A stretch of 64,000 nucleotides of DNA from Halomarina oriensis (lineage in GTDB: Archaea; Halobacteriota; Halobacteria; Halobacteriales; Haloarculaceae): contig NZ_WSZK01000010.1 in the NCBI RefSeq assembly GCF_009791395.1, positions 23,419 to 87,418 of the forward strand. The letters are read 5' to 3'. The position numbers and the translations under genes are program-made. This document shows, piece after piece, positions 55,601-64,000 of the stretch (position 1 is the first letter of the stretch; each line of letters begins with the position of its first letter). A model generated the notes under the pieces. That model was given only the letters and a program-made list of their open reading frames with translations, made no database searches and was not told the origin of the DNA.

Positions 55601-55944
55601 GGAAACCGGTCGCCAGTCGAGAGCGGATTGTCGGGAGACGTGATTCCTTCGACCCCTAGTTCGGCTAAGCGAGACAGGAGGGGCTGGTCGATGTTGGTCA
55701 CTGGCCCCTTGTACTGCGTCTGTTCGTACCACGCCGAGACGAGGCCATCGAGGGTTTCGGTCCGTATCGATGCTGGTGGTCCGACGTCCTGCCAGCGATC
55801 TTCCGTCGCCACTACCGGATGGTCAGGCGGCCCGAGATACAGAAGACTCTCCGGGTGTGTCCCCACTTCCGCACCGAGAAACTCGAACGCTTCAGCTTCG
55901 AGGGCAGAAAAATCAGGACCAGTAATCAACAGACGGTGAGACAT
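52603..55944 (-). CDS. AddB-like nuclease with iron-sulfur cysteines
   Basis: The 1113-residue protein has a degenerate UvrD-like front half (IRTRLSDGTPPEEIGVVL) and a C-terminal nuclease with VVVRDYKTGN near residue 940. Four cysteines of an AddB-type iron-sulfur cluster are visible: one in SRLETYATCGFKYYQRR (about 748) and CRYCDYAHVC near 1066. The start MSHRLLITGP at 55944 was preferred to one ten codons upstream. It is followed 1 base later by the AddA-like gene, the order seen in AddAB operons. Confidence 0.9.
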   Translation of the reverse strand: MSHRLLITGPDFSALEAEAFEFLGAEVGTHPESLLYLGPPDHPVVATEDRWQDVGPPASIRTETLDGLVSAWYEQTQYKGPVTNIDQPLLSRLAELGVEGITSPDNPLSTGDRFPGPGLVDEAKALFTELEFAGLLSADAMQTRLAEEGLATQAPHVGELASAIEAARSDILAGTLRETYRSERMHEVVTGETTPEEVFPAVDAVVLGGFTNLTVLETELIRSLAECWPIVALLPMQVDTNSPTGIDSGIERIIEVYQELDFEREHHSETNSVTTARRKVVRSLFRHPSHSPATDDIDSAALDLSIVRPETVPEETRAVARDIRTRLSDGTPPEEIGVVLPSSVQYAQRVREVFDAYELPFSLRTDIPLSETATGHLVETVCELAGEPRSLDSILDLLTNPLVEPDVFNSALDYQHLSRVAARVETARLDSTLQHVDDDVASAVDSLIQMLDRLRDEPLDNLPGALESVFERLGVSEDCLENHSRRFSRREASAQERLDRVLETLALTATKADLALGDSLDRLDRALHDVSIPASGQPAENTIIVCGLADAAVHEFDQMYILGLAATHIPSNADRTAFTQPIYDAHPDFEQTDVTAEARYRLGTLLGSEGSIRLSVPQRSTSGEQYVDADLLTELGRVVNLSAITDDMRANEPGTQEDIQRTIGGVLGETSEEQSEGLVSRAVEVGAFETMQSARINAGVECAAARASPELTPYDGQLTAETVASVHDTATREPYSPSRLETYATCGFKYYQRRVLGITAPDPLTREPDAGRRGSYIHDVLEHYYRSLQTTLGDPVEPAGEFEDRAERLLKTALDRLAEAFDGYSETAFHEHWLRTVLAGLGTPATNPYYQAAEGQSGPEPPRGLFYRFLEHEFDELAKATARPAWFEARIGEPYDAGTPISDAPARIETPQGTVPIHGLIDRVETVPGTDPTQVVVRDYKTGNSIPGESEALSGVKFQLQLYALMAETALDGIEVVGGAYYQVSPPRSVNSRSGLLTSQEMAVYYRSDDVETPLLRRSYPYFETHQTFRRFIDETTPERLGELATGIADGRYHPTVLDPQDAGCRYCDYAHVCDVRTHQRQDTIESIDDAGLSAYIPLKARHTDFEDAVEVE

Positions 55945-56118
55945 ACCCCTTCGGATACACGAGTGCGGTATCAAGCTTCGGGATGATGAGCGACGGAGCG
56001 ACGGCGTATCTGCAGTCGATTACGAGCACTTGACGTAAGAGGGGTAACCGGAGTGAAAGCTACGTATGGCGGCTCAGTGACGCCAACGTGTCCAGCAAAG
56101 GCTGCTTCGACCTCCAGC

Positions 56119-58548
56119 CTATTGCACGACGGCATTCCCGAGCAAGTGGTCAAGAAGCCGGATAGCAAGCCGTTTGTCAAGCGTCCGGTTTGCGTTCCCG
56201 CACTGTGGGGAGTGAACACAGGAAGGGCAGCCATCATCACAGGGGCAGCCCTGGAGCATTTCGAGTGTCCGCATCAGCATCGCATCAAGCGAATCGAACG
56301 CTTCGCGAGCGAGGCCGACGCCGCCTGGGTGGCCGTCGTGGACGAATACCGTACTCAGGCCCGTCTCCTCGTGGTAGTTCGTCGAAAGTCCGCCGACGTC
56401 ACGGCGTGCACAGAGAATTTCGAGGGGAAACAGCGAGATGAGTGCGTGCTCCAGCGCGTGGATGCTCGCGATGAGCCCGTCCTCGCGGTCGCTCGCGAGC
56501 CTGAGGTCTTGCTCGATGGCTGGGGGGATGGTGAAGTAAAGTCCACGTGTGTGGATGGAGCGTTCGGGGAGTGGCTCGTCGAACATTTGCTCGATCCCCT
56601 CCTCGTCGGTCAGATGGTCGTAGAGCATGTACCCCGTCGTCTCCTCGGAAACAGTCAGTTCGGCGAATCCCACCGAGACGTCGTTGTTCGTCGCGAGGGC
56701 TTTGGTCGTGAGCTCCTCATCAATCGCGATTCGTTTCTCGGTGAGTGGCCGGGTGTATCCCATCGTTCGGACGGATTCGAGATCCGCCCGGTCAGCGTCG
56801 TAGTCAACCTCAGTGACTCGGTACGTCCGCTTCTGGTGGTGATAGATGGCCCCCGGATGCGCATCGCGGAGTGCATCGCCGAACGAGAGCGTGGTGAGCG
56901 TCGTCTCACGTAGCGGATCATAGAGATCGATCTGGCGGTCGTCAATAGACCGGATGTCCATCTGGTGCTGTGGGCTCTGCTCCTCGCCGTAACGCCAGCG
57001 TAGTCCCCTCTTAGTACTGAACCGCTCTAACCGCCCCTCGTCGGTGAGCGACGTAACTGCTGATGGATACCGGTCACCGAAGTACTCGTCATCATCTGTA
57101 TCCAAGAACAGTTCGTGGGCGGCACAGCAGACGTGGTCGTCCAGAATCTGCTGGTTCGACGGATTGACCGCTGCCTGTTCTGGCTCTCCTTCGAATAGTT
57201 GGTCGGGATTCGCCATACAGTACTGATCTAACGGATTGGGGCTCGCCACGAGAATAACGAGACTCGGATTCTGCCCTCGGCCCGCACGGCCGGCCCGCTG
57301 GAACGTGCTCATACTGGTGCCGGGATGGCCATCGAGGAGGACGACGTCAAGACTTCCAACGTCGATCCCCAGTTCGAGGGCGTTCGTACTCCAGATGCCA
57401 CGAATCATGCCCTCTCGAAGGTCACTCTCGATGGTCGTCCGTCGATCGTCGTCGAGCGCCGAGTGGTAGGCGGTGACCTGTTCGGCCAGATCGCCCGCCC
57501 CTCGGGAGCGGAGTTGTTCGTCACACCAGTTGGCATACTGCTCAGCACCCTGGCGTGCGCGAGTGAATACCAGCGTCTGGTAGCCCTGCTGGACGAGGTC
57601 GCAGAACAACCGCACCGTCTCAGGGTGGTGTGACCGGCGCTCCCCACCGATGATTTCGTTGTGGTGTGGGACCTCAACAGGAGGCTGGAAGTCCGCGGTC
57701 GCGTCAGGTACTGACTGCGATTCATCCTCCACCTCCGCATCCTCTCGCAGTGGCGGATTCCAGAACAACCACTGGCGGGGGCCGGTCGCACTTGCATCCT
57801 CGTCGATGAGCGTGAAGTCGCTGGCCGACTGCCCCGTGACCGCCGCAGCATGCTCGATTGGGTTGCCAATCGTCGCAGAGCAGCAGATGTACTGGGGCGT
57901 CGACCCACAGAACTCGGCCAACCGAGAGAGTCGCCGAAACACGAGGGCGATATGGCTCCCGAAGATGCCTCGGAACTCGTGAACCTCGTCGACAACCACT
58001 GTCTCGAGTTGTTGGAACAGCCACCGCCAGTGGTGCGGGGACGTCCCATACGGAAGGAAGCTCTGGTGGAGCATATCGGGGGTGGTCAACACGATATCCG
58101 GTTGTCGCGCTCGGATGTTCTCGCGTTCCTTCGTGGACGTATCGCCCGTATACGTAGCGACATCGACAGATTCCCCAAAACCGAGGTCAGCGGCAATATC
58201 TCGGAGCGTTGCCGCCTGGTCGTTGATGAGCGCCTTCATCGGAGCAACGTACAGGGTTGTCCCGTTGCTTTCTAGCGCGCGTTCGAAGGCGGGAACTGTG
58301 TATGCGAGACTCTTTCCACTAGCCGTTGGCGTCGCCAGTATCACGTGATCGCCAGCACGAACCGCTTCAATAGCTGCCGTCTGATGGCGAAACGGCTCGT
58401 CGATGTCGCGTCGCGACAGCGCGCCTGCCACCCGATGGTCGAGGTCGATCGCAGCCGTTGCGGCCGCACTCCCCGGCGTTCGTCGCTGGTAGGCCAACTG
58501 ACCGTCGTAGTACGGTCGGTCCTTCAGCCACTCGGTGATCTGTTCCAC
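56119..58548 (-). CDS. DEAD/DEAH helicase with DUF1998 four-cysteine domain (MrfA/YprA-like)
   Basis: The 809-residue protein is a superfamily-2 helicase. Motif I is ATPTASGKS (residues 72-80), motif II DEVH in VVDEVHEF, motif III CSATIGNP, and motif VI QRAGRAGRG. The C-terminal DUF1998 part has the zinc-binding CPCDDGCPSC-x5-C cluster near residue 768. MrfA-type helicases act in repair of damaged DNA, and DUF1998 helicases are also frequent in defence systems such as DISARM and Dpd. It is 174 bases upstream of the AddB-like gene on the same strand. Confidence 0.92.
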   Translation of the reverse strand: MEQITEWLKDRPYYDGQLAYQRRTPGSAAATAAIDLDHRVAGALSRRDIDEPFRHQTAAIEAVRAGDHVILATPTASGKSLAYTVPAFERALESNGTTLYVAPMKALINDQAATLRDIAADLGFGESVDVATYTGDTSTKERENIRARQPDIVLTTPDMLHQSFLPYGTSPHHWRWLFQQLETVVVDEVHEFRGIFGSHIALVFRRLSRLAEFCGSTPQYICCSATIGNPIEHAAAVTGQSASDFTLIDEDASATGPRQWLFWNPPLREDAEVEDESQSVPDATADFQPPVEVPHHNEIIGGERRSHHPETVRLFCDLVQQGYQTLVFTRARQGAEQYANWCDEQLRSRGAGDLAEQVTAYHSALDDDRRTTIESDLREGMIRGIWSTNALELGIDVGSLDVVLLDGHPGTSMSTFQRAGRAGRGQNPSLVILVASPNPLDQYCMANPDQLFEGEPEQAAVNPSNQQILDDHVCCAAHELFLDTDDDEYFGDRYPSAVTSLTDEGRLERFSTKRGLRWRYGEEQSPQHQMDIRSIDDRQIDLYDPLRETTLTTLSFGDALRDAHPGAIYHHQKRTYRVTEVDYDADRADLESVRTMGYTRPLTEKRIAIDEELTTKALATNNDVSVGFAELTVSEETTGYMLYDHLTDEEGIEQMFDEPLPERSIHTRGLYFTIPPAIEQDLRLASDREDGLIASIHALEHALISLFPLEILCARRDVGGLSTNYHEETGLSTVFVHDGHPGGVGLAREAFDSLDAMLMRTLEMLQGCPCDDGCPSCVHSPQCGNANRTLDKRLAIRLLDHLLGNAVVQ

Positions 58549-58928
58549 GGCTGTCCCTCCAGTTTGGCTGTTGTGTATTGTGGTTATCTATTCTGTAGTA
58601 CTCAGTCGTACCCGTACGAGTGAACGGCAGGTTGCTGAGCACTGTACTGGGTCGTCTGATTGCCCCTCTCGATTGACCAAATCGGCTCTCCGACTGGTAG
58701 CTACACCGTCTGCTTTCTCCTCCCTGAACCTATTTTATTTCAAATACTTCGTATCAGGTCGACTGATTCGTTTATACGTTCATCAGCTATTCTGCAACAT
58801 CACGTCGAGTAAGGGCCAGCTCCGAGTGCTCGGAGTGGGGTTCGATAGTCAGCCTGTGAGAACCCTCGCCGGGTCGACAACTGTGTTGTTCCAGCAGGAG
58901 ACGGAGCGCTGCTAATATCGCTCGCTTC
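58549..58928. other. Non-coding interval upstream of the helicase gene
   Basis: No gene is supported in these 380 bases. An AT-rich part (58725-58760, cctattttatttcaaatac) is a likely promoter region. The gene on the far side also reads toward this interval. Confidence 0.5.
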
Positions 58929-59585
58929 CTAGACGGAGTCGGGAAATGAAACAGCGTACTCCCGCTCAACGATATCTCGAATTCCAGAGGCTGTGAACAG
59001 GTCGATGGGTTGGGAAGAGACGAGCGTTCGTACTGAATGTGGGTCGTATGATTCGTTCTCGATGAGCCGTTTCCGGAGTTCACGGAACACTGGCTCAAGA
59101 TCGAGCGTCGGATACTCGGCGTAGCTACCAGAGAGCACGAGTTCCCACTCGAATCCGTCTGTGAGCACCATCAGCGCATTCAGATCCATGTCGCGGCTCA
59201 TGTACTCGCGAGCGTCTTCGCGAGCGTAGGCGATCTTATTCGGGGTTTTTACCTCGCCAAACAGCCGGATGTCCTTTGCTTGAGCTTCGGGGATTGGGAC
59301 CGTGGTAAGCGCGAAATCCGGAACGCCGCTCCGTTTTAGCCATCGCGGTGCGTACTGAATCGGCCGTGGCCGAACGCTATGGCCGAGCGATTCGAGCACG
59401 GGGAACACGAGGTGGTCTTCGACGAACCGTTCGGGGCGCTGGAGCAACTCACGCCCTTTCAAATAGCGGCCATCGAACAAGCTGGTGAAGTGGGCCGTGG
59501 CGTTACGCCGCCCGATCTCGTCGATGAACCGCTCGAGCTGTCGAACGACGGTATATGCAGTGGGCGAGTGGTCATCGAACGTCAT
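58929..59585 (-). CDS. PD-(D/E)XK nuclease-fold protein
   Basis: The 218-residue protein has the core GVPDFALT (Asp90) and LFGEVKTPNK (Glu111, Lys113) of a PD-(D/E)XK nuclease, followed by a WELVLSG strand. The layout resembles the N-terminal nuclease part of type I restriction HsdR proteins or stand-alone type I-associated nucleases. It lies between the helicase gene and the BREX genes and is divergent from BrxA, so it may belong to the defence island. Confidence 0.8.
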   Translation of the reverse strand: MTFDDHSPTAYTVVRQLERFIDEIGRRNATAHFTSLFDGRYLKGRELLQRPERFVEDHLVFPVLESLGHSVRPRPIQYAPRWLKRSGVPDFALTTVPIPEAQAKDIRLFGEVKTPNKIAYAREDAREYMSRDMDLNALMVLTDGFEWELVLSGSYAEYPTLDLEPVFRELRKRLIENESYDPHSVRTLVSSQPIDLFTASGIRDIVEREYAVSFPDSV

Positions 59586-59999
59586 TGTACTCGTTTGGAC
59601 TCGAAGTCGCTCAGTCGTCGAGTGGCTGTAGACACACGGCCAGTCGTGGAACCGGAGTCGCGACCACGGTCATGGAACCGCTTGCGAATCCGCTTCGAGA
59701 CATCACGGGTCAACGTAACACCGCCTCGTTATGCCCGAATCTGGGAGGAACCGACATGACTGACCGTCGTAATCAAGAACACATTATACTTACGCTGTAG
59801 AGAATTTCCCACCTTGGTACAAAGAGACGCTCGTCCGCTTGTCTGCGCCGAGCAAACATGTGCACATTTCACGACCGGCATGGCAGGAACACGAGACCGC
59901 CGTAACAAACCGGACAGCTCAGCGTACGGAGCTTGATTCAACCGTCGGAACCGAACAGATTAACGAAAGGTAAAGTGGGTCGATTCAGTTCACCAAGAT
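59586..59999. other. Divergent interval before brxA
   Basis: These 414 bases have no supported gene. They must contain the promoters of the nuclease-fold gene and of the BREX operon. Confidence 0.5.
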
Positions 60000-60839
60000 A
60001 TGTCTCTCGTGTCGGACGGTGGTGGGTCTGCACTCCCGTCGCTCTCTCGACGACTTTCCTCTGGTGAGGTGAACATGGATCTCACCATGTGTGGGCTCCT
60101 CATCGAGCGAGCTGAGGAACTCGCCCGTCTCTACGCGGAGTACGGAAACTGGAATGACGTCAAAGACGTGTGGTTCGACGAACGACGCTCGAATCGGAGC
60201 ACACGAGGAAGTGCACAGAAGATCTACCGTGTCCTGACTGCGCGGTTCAAGAACGCTCCTGGTGCGCTTCCGAACCCGAGCATCCTCCCGTCGATTCTCG
60301 ATACCTGCCAGACGACTCGCGATAAGGCGCAGGTGCTCTATCTCTATCTCATTGCGGATGATTCGCTTGTGCAGTACGTCGTCCACGAATACGTTGCTCG
60401 CATGGCTGAGGGTTCCCCCGAGTCGCTCGATTTCTCGAACGAAACACTCCGTGACCTCCTTGGCCACCTCGAATACGCCGATGGTGGCTCGTTCGACTAT
60501 GCCGACTCAACGGTAGACCGATGGTGTGAGGGGTTTCGGTCAGTGATGCGTGACATCGGCGTCCTCGATGGACAGCGATCAGTTGCTGGGACGCCCCCTT
60601 CGATAGGCGACATCCCACTGCTCGTCGCGATGGACTACTCGTACGAAGACAGCGACAACGGGTGGCTTACGGCGCCACGTGGACTGCTCTACCTCTTTCA
60701 GCCCGAAGATCGATGGGAAGAGCAGTTCGATCGGGCTGCGAAGACCGATGCGTGGGAGTACCTCGATGTCCGTGGCGGACTCACCCTTCGACCCAGCGGT
60801 GACCCGGGCTCGTGGGCGACCGATGGAGGGACTCGGTGA
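60000..60839 (+). CDS. brxA: BREX protein BrxA (DUF1819)
   Basis: The 279-residue protein matches the helical BrxA family: LARLYAEYGNWNDVKDVWF, then STRGSAQKIYRVLTARF and TTRDKAQVLYLYLIADD segments, and a GVLDGQ-type end of the core. BrxA is a DNA-binding component of BREX phage-defence systems. The last 90 residues are a less conserved extension. Its stop overlaps the start of the next gene (TGATG). An ATG 25 codons downstream is an alternative start. Confidence 0.85.
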   Translation: MSLVSDGGGSALPSLSRRLSSGEVNMDLTMCGLLIERAEELARLYAEYGNWNDVKDVWFDERRSNRSTRGSAQKIYRVLTARFKNAPGALPNPSILPSILDTCQTTRDKAQVLYLYLIADDSLVQYVVHEYVARMAEGSPESLDFSNETLRDLLGHLEYADGGSFDYADSTVDRWCEGFRSVMRDIGVLDGQRSVAGTPPSIGDIPLLVAMDYSYEDSDNGWLTAPRGLLYLFQPEDRWEEQFDRAAKTDAWEYLDVRGGLTLRPSGDPGSWATDGGTR

Positions 60840-63800
60840 TGGTCGAGGTAGAGTGGTTCGAGGACCTTCCAGAAGACTTCGAGGAGTCCGTTCGAATCGA
60901 CCGCAACGAGGACGACCACCGCCAGCGGGCGATTCGATCCTATCACATGACGGCCGACTCTCGCCGGTTCGTCGAGGACTTCGTCGACCGAATGCTTGGC
61001 CGAGCAGACGACATGCGAACCGGCTCGAACTACTGGCTCTACGGCTACTACGGGAGCGGGAAGAGCCACCTGCTGACGGTTCTTGACGGGCTCTTGGACA
61101 CCAAATGGCTCGATGGGCAGGGCGATGAAGTGTGGTCGGCCCTCTCACAAGGAGCTGACGGGGGGGGATACCGGCCGGCTCGAGGACCACTGGCAGACAC
61201 TTCACGACGAGTACTACGTCATCCCGATCTCAGTCAACCTGCTCAAATACCAGGGACAGAAGCGGCGAAGCTTCAGCGAAATCGTCCTCAGACACGCTCA
61301 TCAGGACCCCGACCTGACCGGTGTCGACGACGACACCTCGAAAGGGCTGTCGTCACAACTCGACGTCGCGTTCTTCGAAAAGTGGTTCCGAACGACCGAC
61401 GCGTGGGAGGACCGGCAGGCCCGTGCTGAGGCAGTCCTCGAAGACATCGACACCGCAGGCGATGGAGACGTGTGGCAGTCGAAGACGCTCTGGCGTGACA
61501 TCCAGAAATATGGTGCACTGGCGGACGTCGTCCTGCCTCGACTTTTCGAGGAGGTCAACGGAACACGCGACGGCTACACAGACCTGCAACCATCTGACAT
61601 CGACCCAGAGGAGGTAGTGAGTCGGCTCGAAGAGCTTCGCGCCGAGCGAGCGGCCGAACTGGGACGACCAGTGAAACTCGTCGTGTTGCTCGACGAGGTG
61701 AGCCTCTTCATCGGGACGGATTTCGAACGGCTGACCGAGCTGCAGACACTCGCCGAGAACGTCGACGACATCGGCGACGGCGACATCCAGTTGGTCGCGA
61801 CCGCACAGGCGAAGATCGAAGACGTCCAGCCGAAGTTCGCAGCCCACGGTGCAGATTTCAGTATTGTCAAGGACCGCTTCCCCCATCGCTATCAACTCCC
61901 CAGTAAACACGTCGGCGAGATTGCAAAGCGCCGGCTCTTCGAGAAATCGGACCACGGCGAGCAAGCCATTCGGGAGCTGCTCGAAGAGGCGTCGGTCAAG
62001 CCGACCGAATCGCTCGTCTACAACAACATCAAGCAGAACACGAATCCGCCGCTCGACAGCATCGACGAAGAAGAGCTAGTCAGGTACTACCCGTTCCTGC
62101 CGTATCACGCCCCGTTGTTCCTCGAAATCCTGTTCAACCTTCGCCAGGAAGCGAGCGACCCGGCAAAATCGATTTTTTCGGGGACCGCACGGGCGATCCT
62201 CGCGCTCATGCACAACCTCCTGCAGTCGTGGGTCGACGACGGGGAGGCCGATCACGTCGTTACGCTCGTCGAATTCTACGAACTGATCAAGCCAGAGCTA
62301 CGTGAGATACTCATCGCGGATATGCGAGTCATCGAGGGTTCGGCGCGGACGCCTGGAATCGCCGACGAGGTCGACGATGGAAATCTCGAACCGTTCGATC
62401 TCAAAGTTGCGAAGGCCGTGTTGTTGCTGCAGCACGTCCACGACATCGTCCCACTCAACGAGGGGAACATCGCAGTCGCGGTGATGTCGGACCTCGATGG
62501 CCGCTCCTGGATTAGCACACAAAACAGGGTTGAGGAATCGTTGGGCCGTCTTCAGAAGTTCATCCGCCCAACGGGCGATGAGACGGGCGCTCGATACCGG
62601 TTTGCGACCCAAGAAGAGCGTGAGATCTACGACGACACCGAGGAAAACGAAGCGAACCCAGACTGGAACGCAGTTCTGACGGCCCTCGACGAACACCTCT
62701 GGGACCACATCGTACAGGACCTCTCACTCCCCGAGTCGGTTCCGTACAAAGAATCGACTGATGAGTATCCTGTCGCGTACGGGTTCGACCTCGACGGAAC
62801 TGCCTTCGAGACGACTATCGATGCCGAGGGTGGGCTGGACGTCTCGGTCGCCGTGCGTGGTGTTCGACCCGATCACACGGCCAAAGACGGTGAGGGCGAC
62901 CCGCTATACTGGTCGATCGATACGGACGGACTGGACGACCTTCGGACTCACCTCGTCGAATGGTGGGCGCTTCGTGATGCGATTTCCTCGCACACCGTCC
63001 CCCCTGCCGTGGAACGAGACCTCGATCAGCGGGCAAGCGCAGTGCAGAGCAAGCTCGTCAGTGCGTTGGGGCGTGGCTCATACACAGTGAAGGACCGGAC
63101 GGACATCAGCAGCCTCTCTGCAGCGGTCGAGACGGCTGTCGACGTGGGGTACCCCGATGATTTCCACCCGGTGATGTTGCAGGTGACCGAGGACCACCTC
63201 CACGCGTTAGTGGGACTCTCAGCCGACGACCCACTTCCGGCGTGGGCACGGGCGATACAGGTCCCGTCGGCCACATCCAATGATGGGAAGAAACAGTCGA
63301 TTCAGCGAAACGTGATGGCACTGACGGGTCAACAACTGAAGGACCGCGACGATGGTCTCAACGTGCACACAGTGCTTGATGGCGTCGTTTCAGCGCTGAA
63401 CGAGCGGGCGTCCGACGATGCCGGCCCTACAGTCGACCTCTATGAGAAGACACGGCCCGCACTTCGGGCGATCATCTGGGGGTTCTGCCAGAAGGGAACC
63501 CTCGTCGCAATCGACGAAGACGGAAACACCCTCGAGAACGCCGTGCTGCTCGATGACAGCCGTCTGTCGACGGTGCGCCTCAAACTGCTTCCCCGCGAGC
63601 CGATTGGAAAACTCCTCGAAGAAGGCGGGTTCAAGAAGACGATAGAAACGGATGCAGACGGGCTCATCAATCTGCAAGAAGCGAATCAACAGCTCCGGTC
63701 GTCCATCGCAGGCCTCCGCGAAGACGTCCAGCTGGTTCGTGACGAAGACATCCAGACAGACACTGTCTCTGGACTGCTCGACGCGTTTGTCGAGGAGCTG

Positions 63801-64000
63801 GCTGACCGTGAAACCGCGACGGCCGACCGACTAGCTGTCGTCCGATCACAGGACGAGGGGCTCGGTACTGCCATCGAGCAGACCAACGAGACGCAGGAGT
63901 GGCTCGATGACGTGCAGGACGTCTGGAACCGTCGGCTTGGCTCGCTCTATCGGTACGACGCACAGCTCACCGCTGGCCAGGACCGCTTCGAGTGGCTAGA
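60839..64000 (+). CDS. brxC: BREX P-loop ATPase BrxC/PglY, frameshifted at a G8 run and cut by the window end
   Basis: The gene encodes the large ATPase of BREX; Walker A is GYYGSGKSH near residue 75 and Walker B VVLLDEVSLF near residue 284. The front part ends in a different frame from the rest. At 61160-61167 there are eight G; seven would join ADGG to DTGRLEDHWQ and keep the frame open for at least 940 more residues to the window edge. As written, translation would stop at 61429. The protein is normally about 1200 residues. It directly follows brxA without a brxB between them. Confidence 0.85.

Noticed and set aside
56053..56913. 286-codon plus-strand frame opposite the DUF1998 helicase
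   Set aside because: It lies antisense to the conserved C-terminal cysteine domain and shows no domain of its own.
1..64000. CRISPR arrays, rRNA or tRNA genes and intact insertion sequences
   Set aside because: Reading through the non-coding gaps I found no regularly spaced repeats, no rRNA-like stretch, no convincing tRNA cloverleaf and no full transposase frame; a covariance search was not possible here.

Overview
The window is haloarchaeal (class Halobacteria). Proteins are acidic and Asp/Glu-rich, GC is high, twin-arginine lipoproteins are frequent, several starts look leaderless with a TATA-like box about 26 bases upstream, and there is an archaeal TFB, HTH-10 (bat-type) regulators and AsnC regulators with TRASH metal-sensing tails. 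The genus cannot be told from the sequence. The content (metal resistance, toxin-antitoxin pairs, plasmid-type small genes, defence genes) fits a megaplasmid or a large genomic island.

1-15 kb: copper and sulfur. Two AsnC-TRASH sensors, CopA, CopZ and a Tat-exported multicopper oxidase lie beside a sulfur set (rhodanese-metallo-beta-lactamase fusion, SoxB-like metallophosphoesterase, TauE/SafE exporter). 15-21.6 kb: an HTH-10 regulator and a complete dipeptide/nickel-type ABC importer with an amphi-Trp protein. 21.7-30 kb: a second metal cluster with a CPH-type CopB ATPase coupled to two downstream genes, a YHS-tailed permease, and CBS, universal stress, DUF302 and SHOCT proteins.

30-43.4 kb: plasmid-like. 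It holds a three-gene membrane operon, VapBC, a CoiA-like protein, TFB, many small halobacterial hypotheticals, and a HEPN/MNT pair. Two kinds of non-coding signal recur. One is a 25-base palindrome family bordering each transcription unit between 35.0 and 40.1 kb. The other is a leader hairpin, usually with a GGGG-containing loop, in front of at least five separate genes.

43.6-64 kb: a defence island. A low-GC two-gene module of unknown function faces a catalytically complete long Argonaute related to NgAgo. The Argonaute is the last gene of a minus-strand run of a DUF1998 helicase, an AddB-like nuclease and an AddA-like helicase-nuclease. Beyond lies a PD-(D/E)XK protein and the start of a BREX system (BrxA, then BrxC/PglY, which continues past the window edge).

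Three genes (TauE/SafE at 22.6 kb, SHOCT at 29.6 kb, BrxC at 61.16 kb) are out of frame, two of them clearly at homopolymers (T7, G8). These are sequencing errors, inactivations or, for the G8 tract, possible phase variation; the sequence alone cannot decide.
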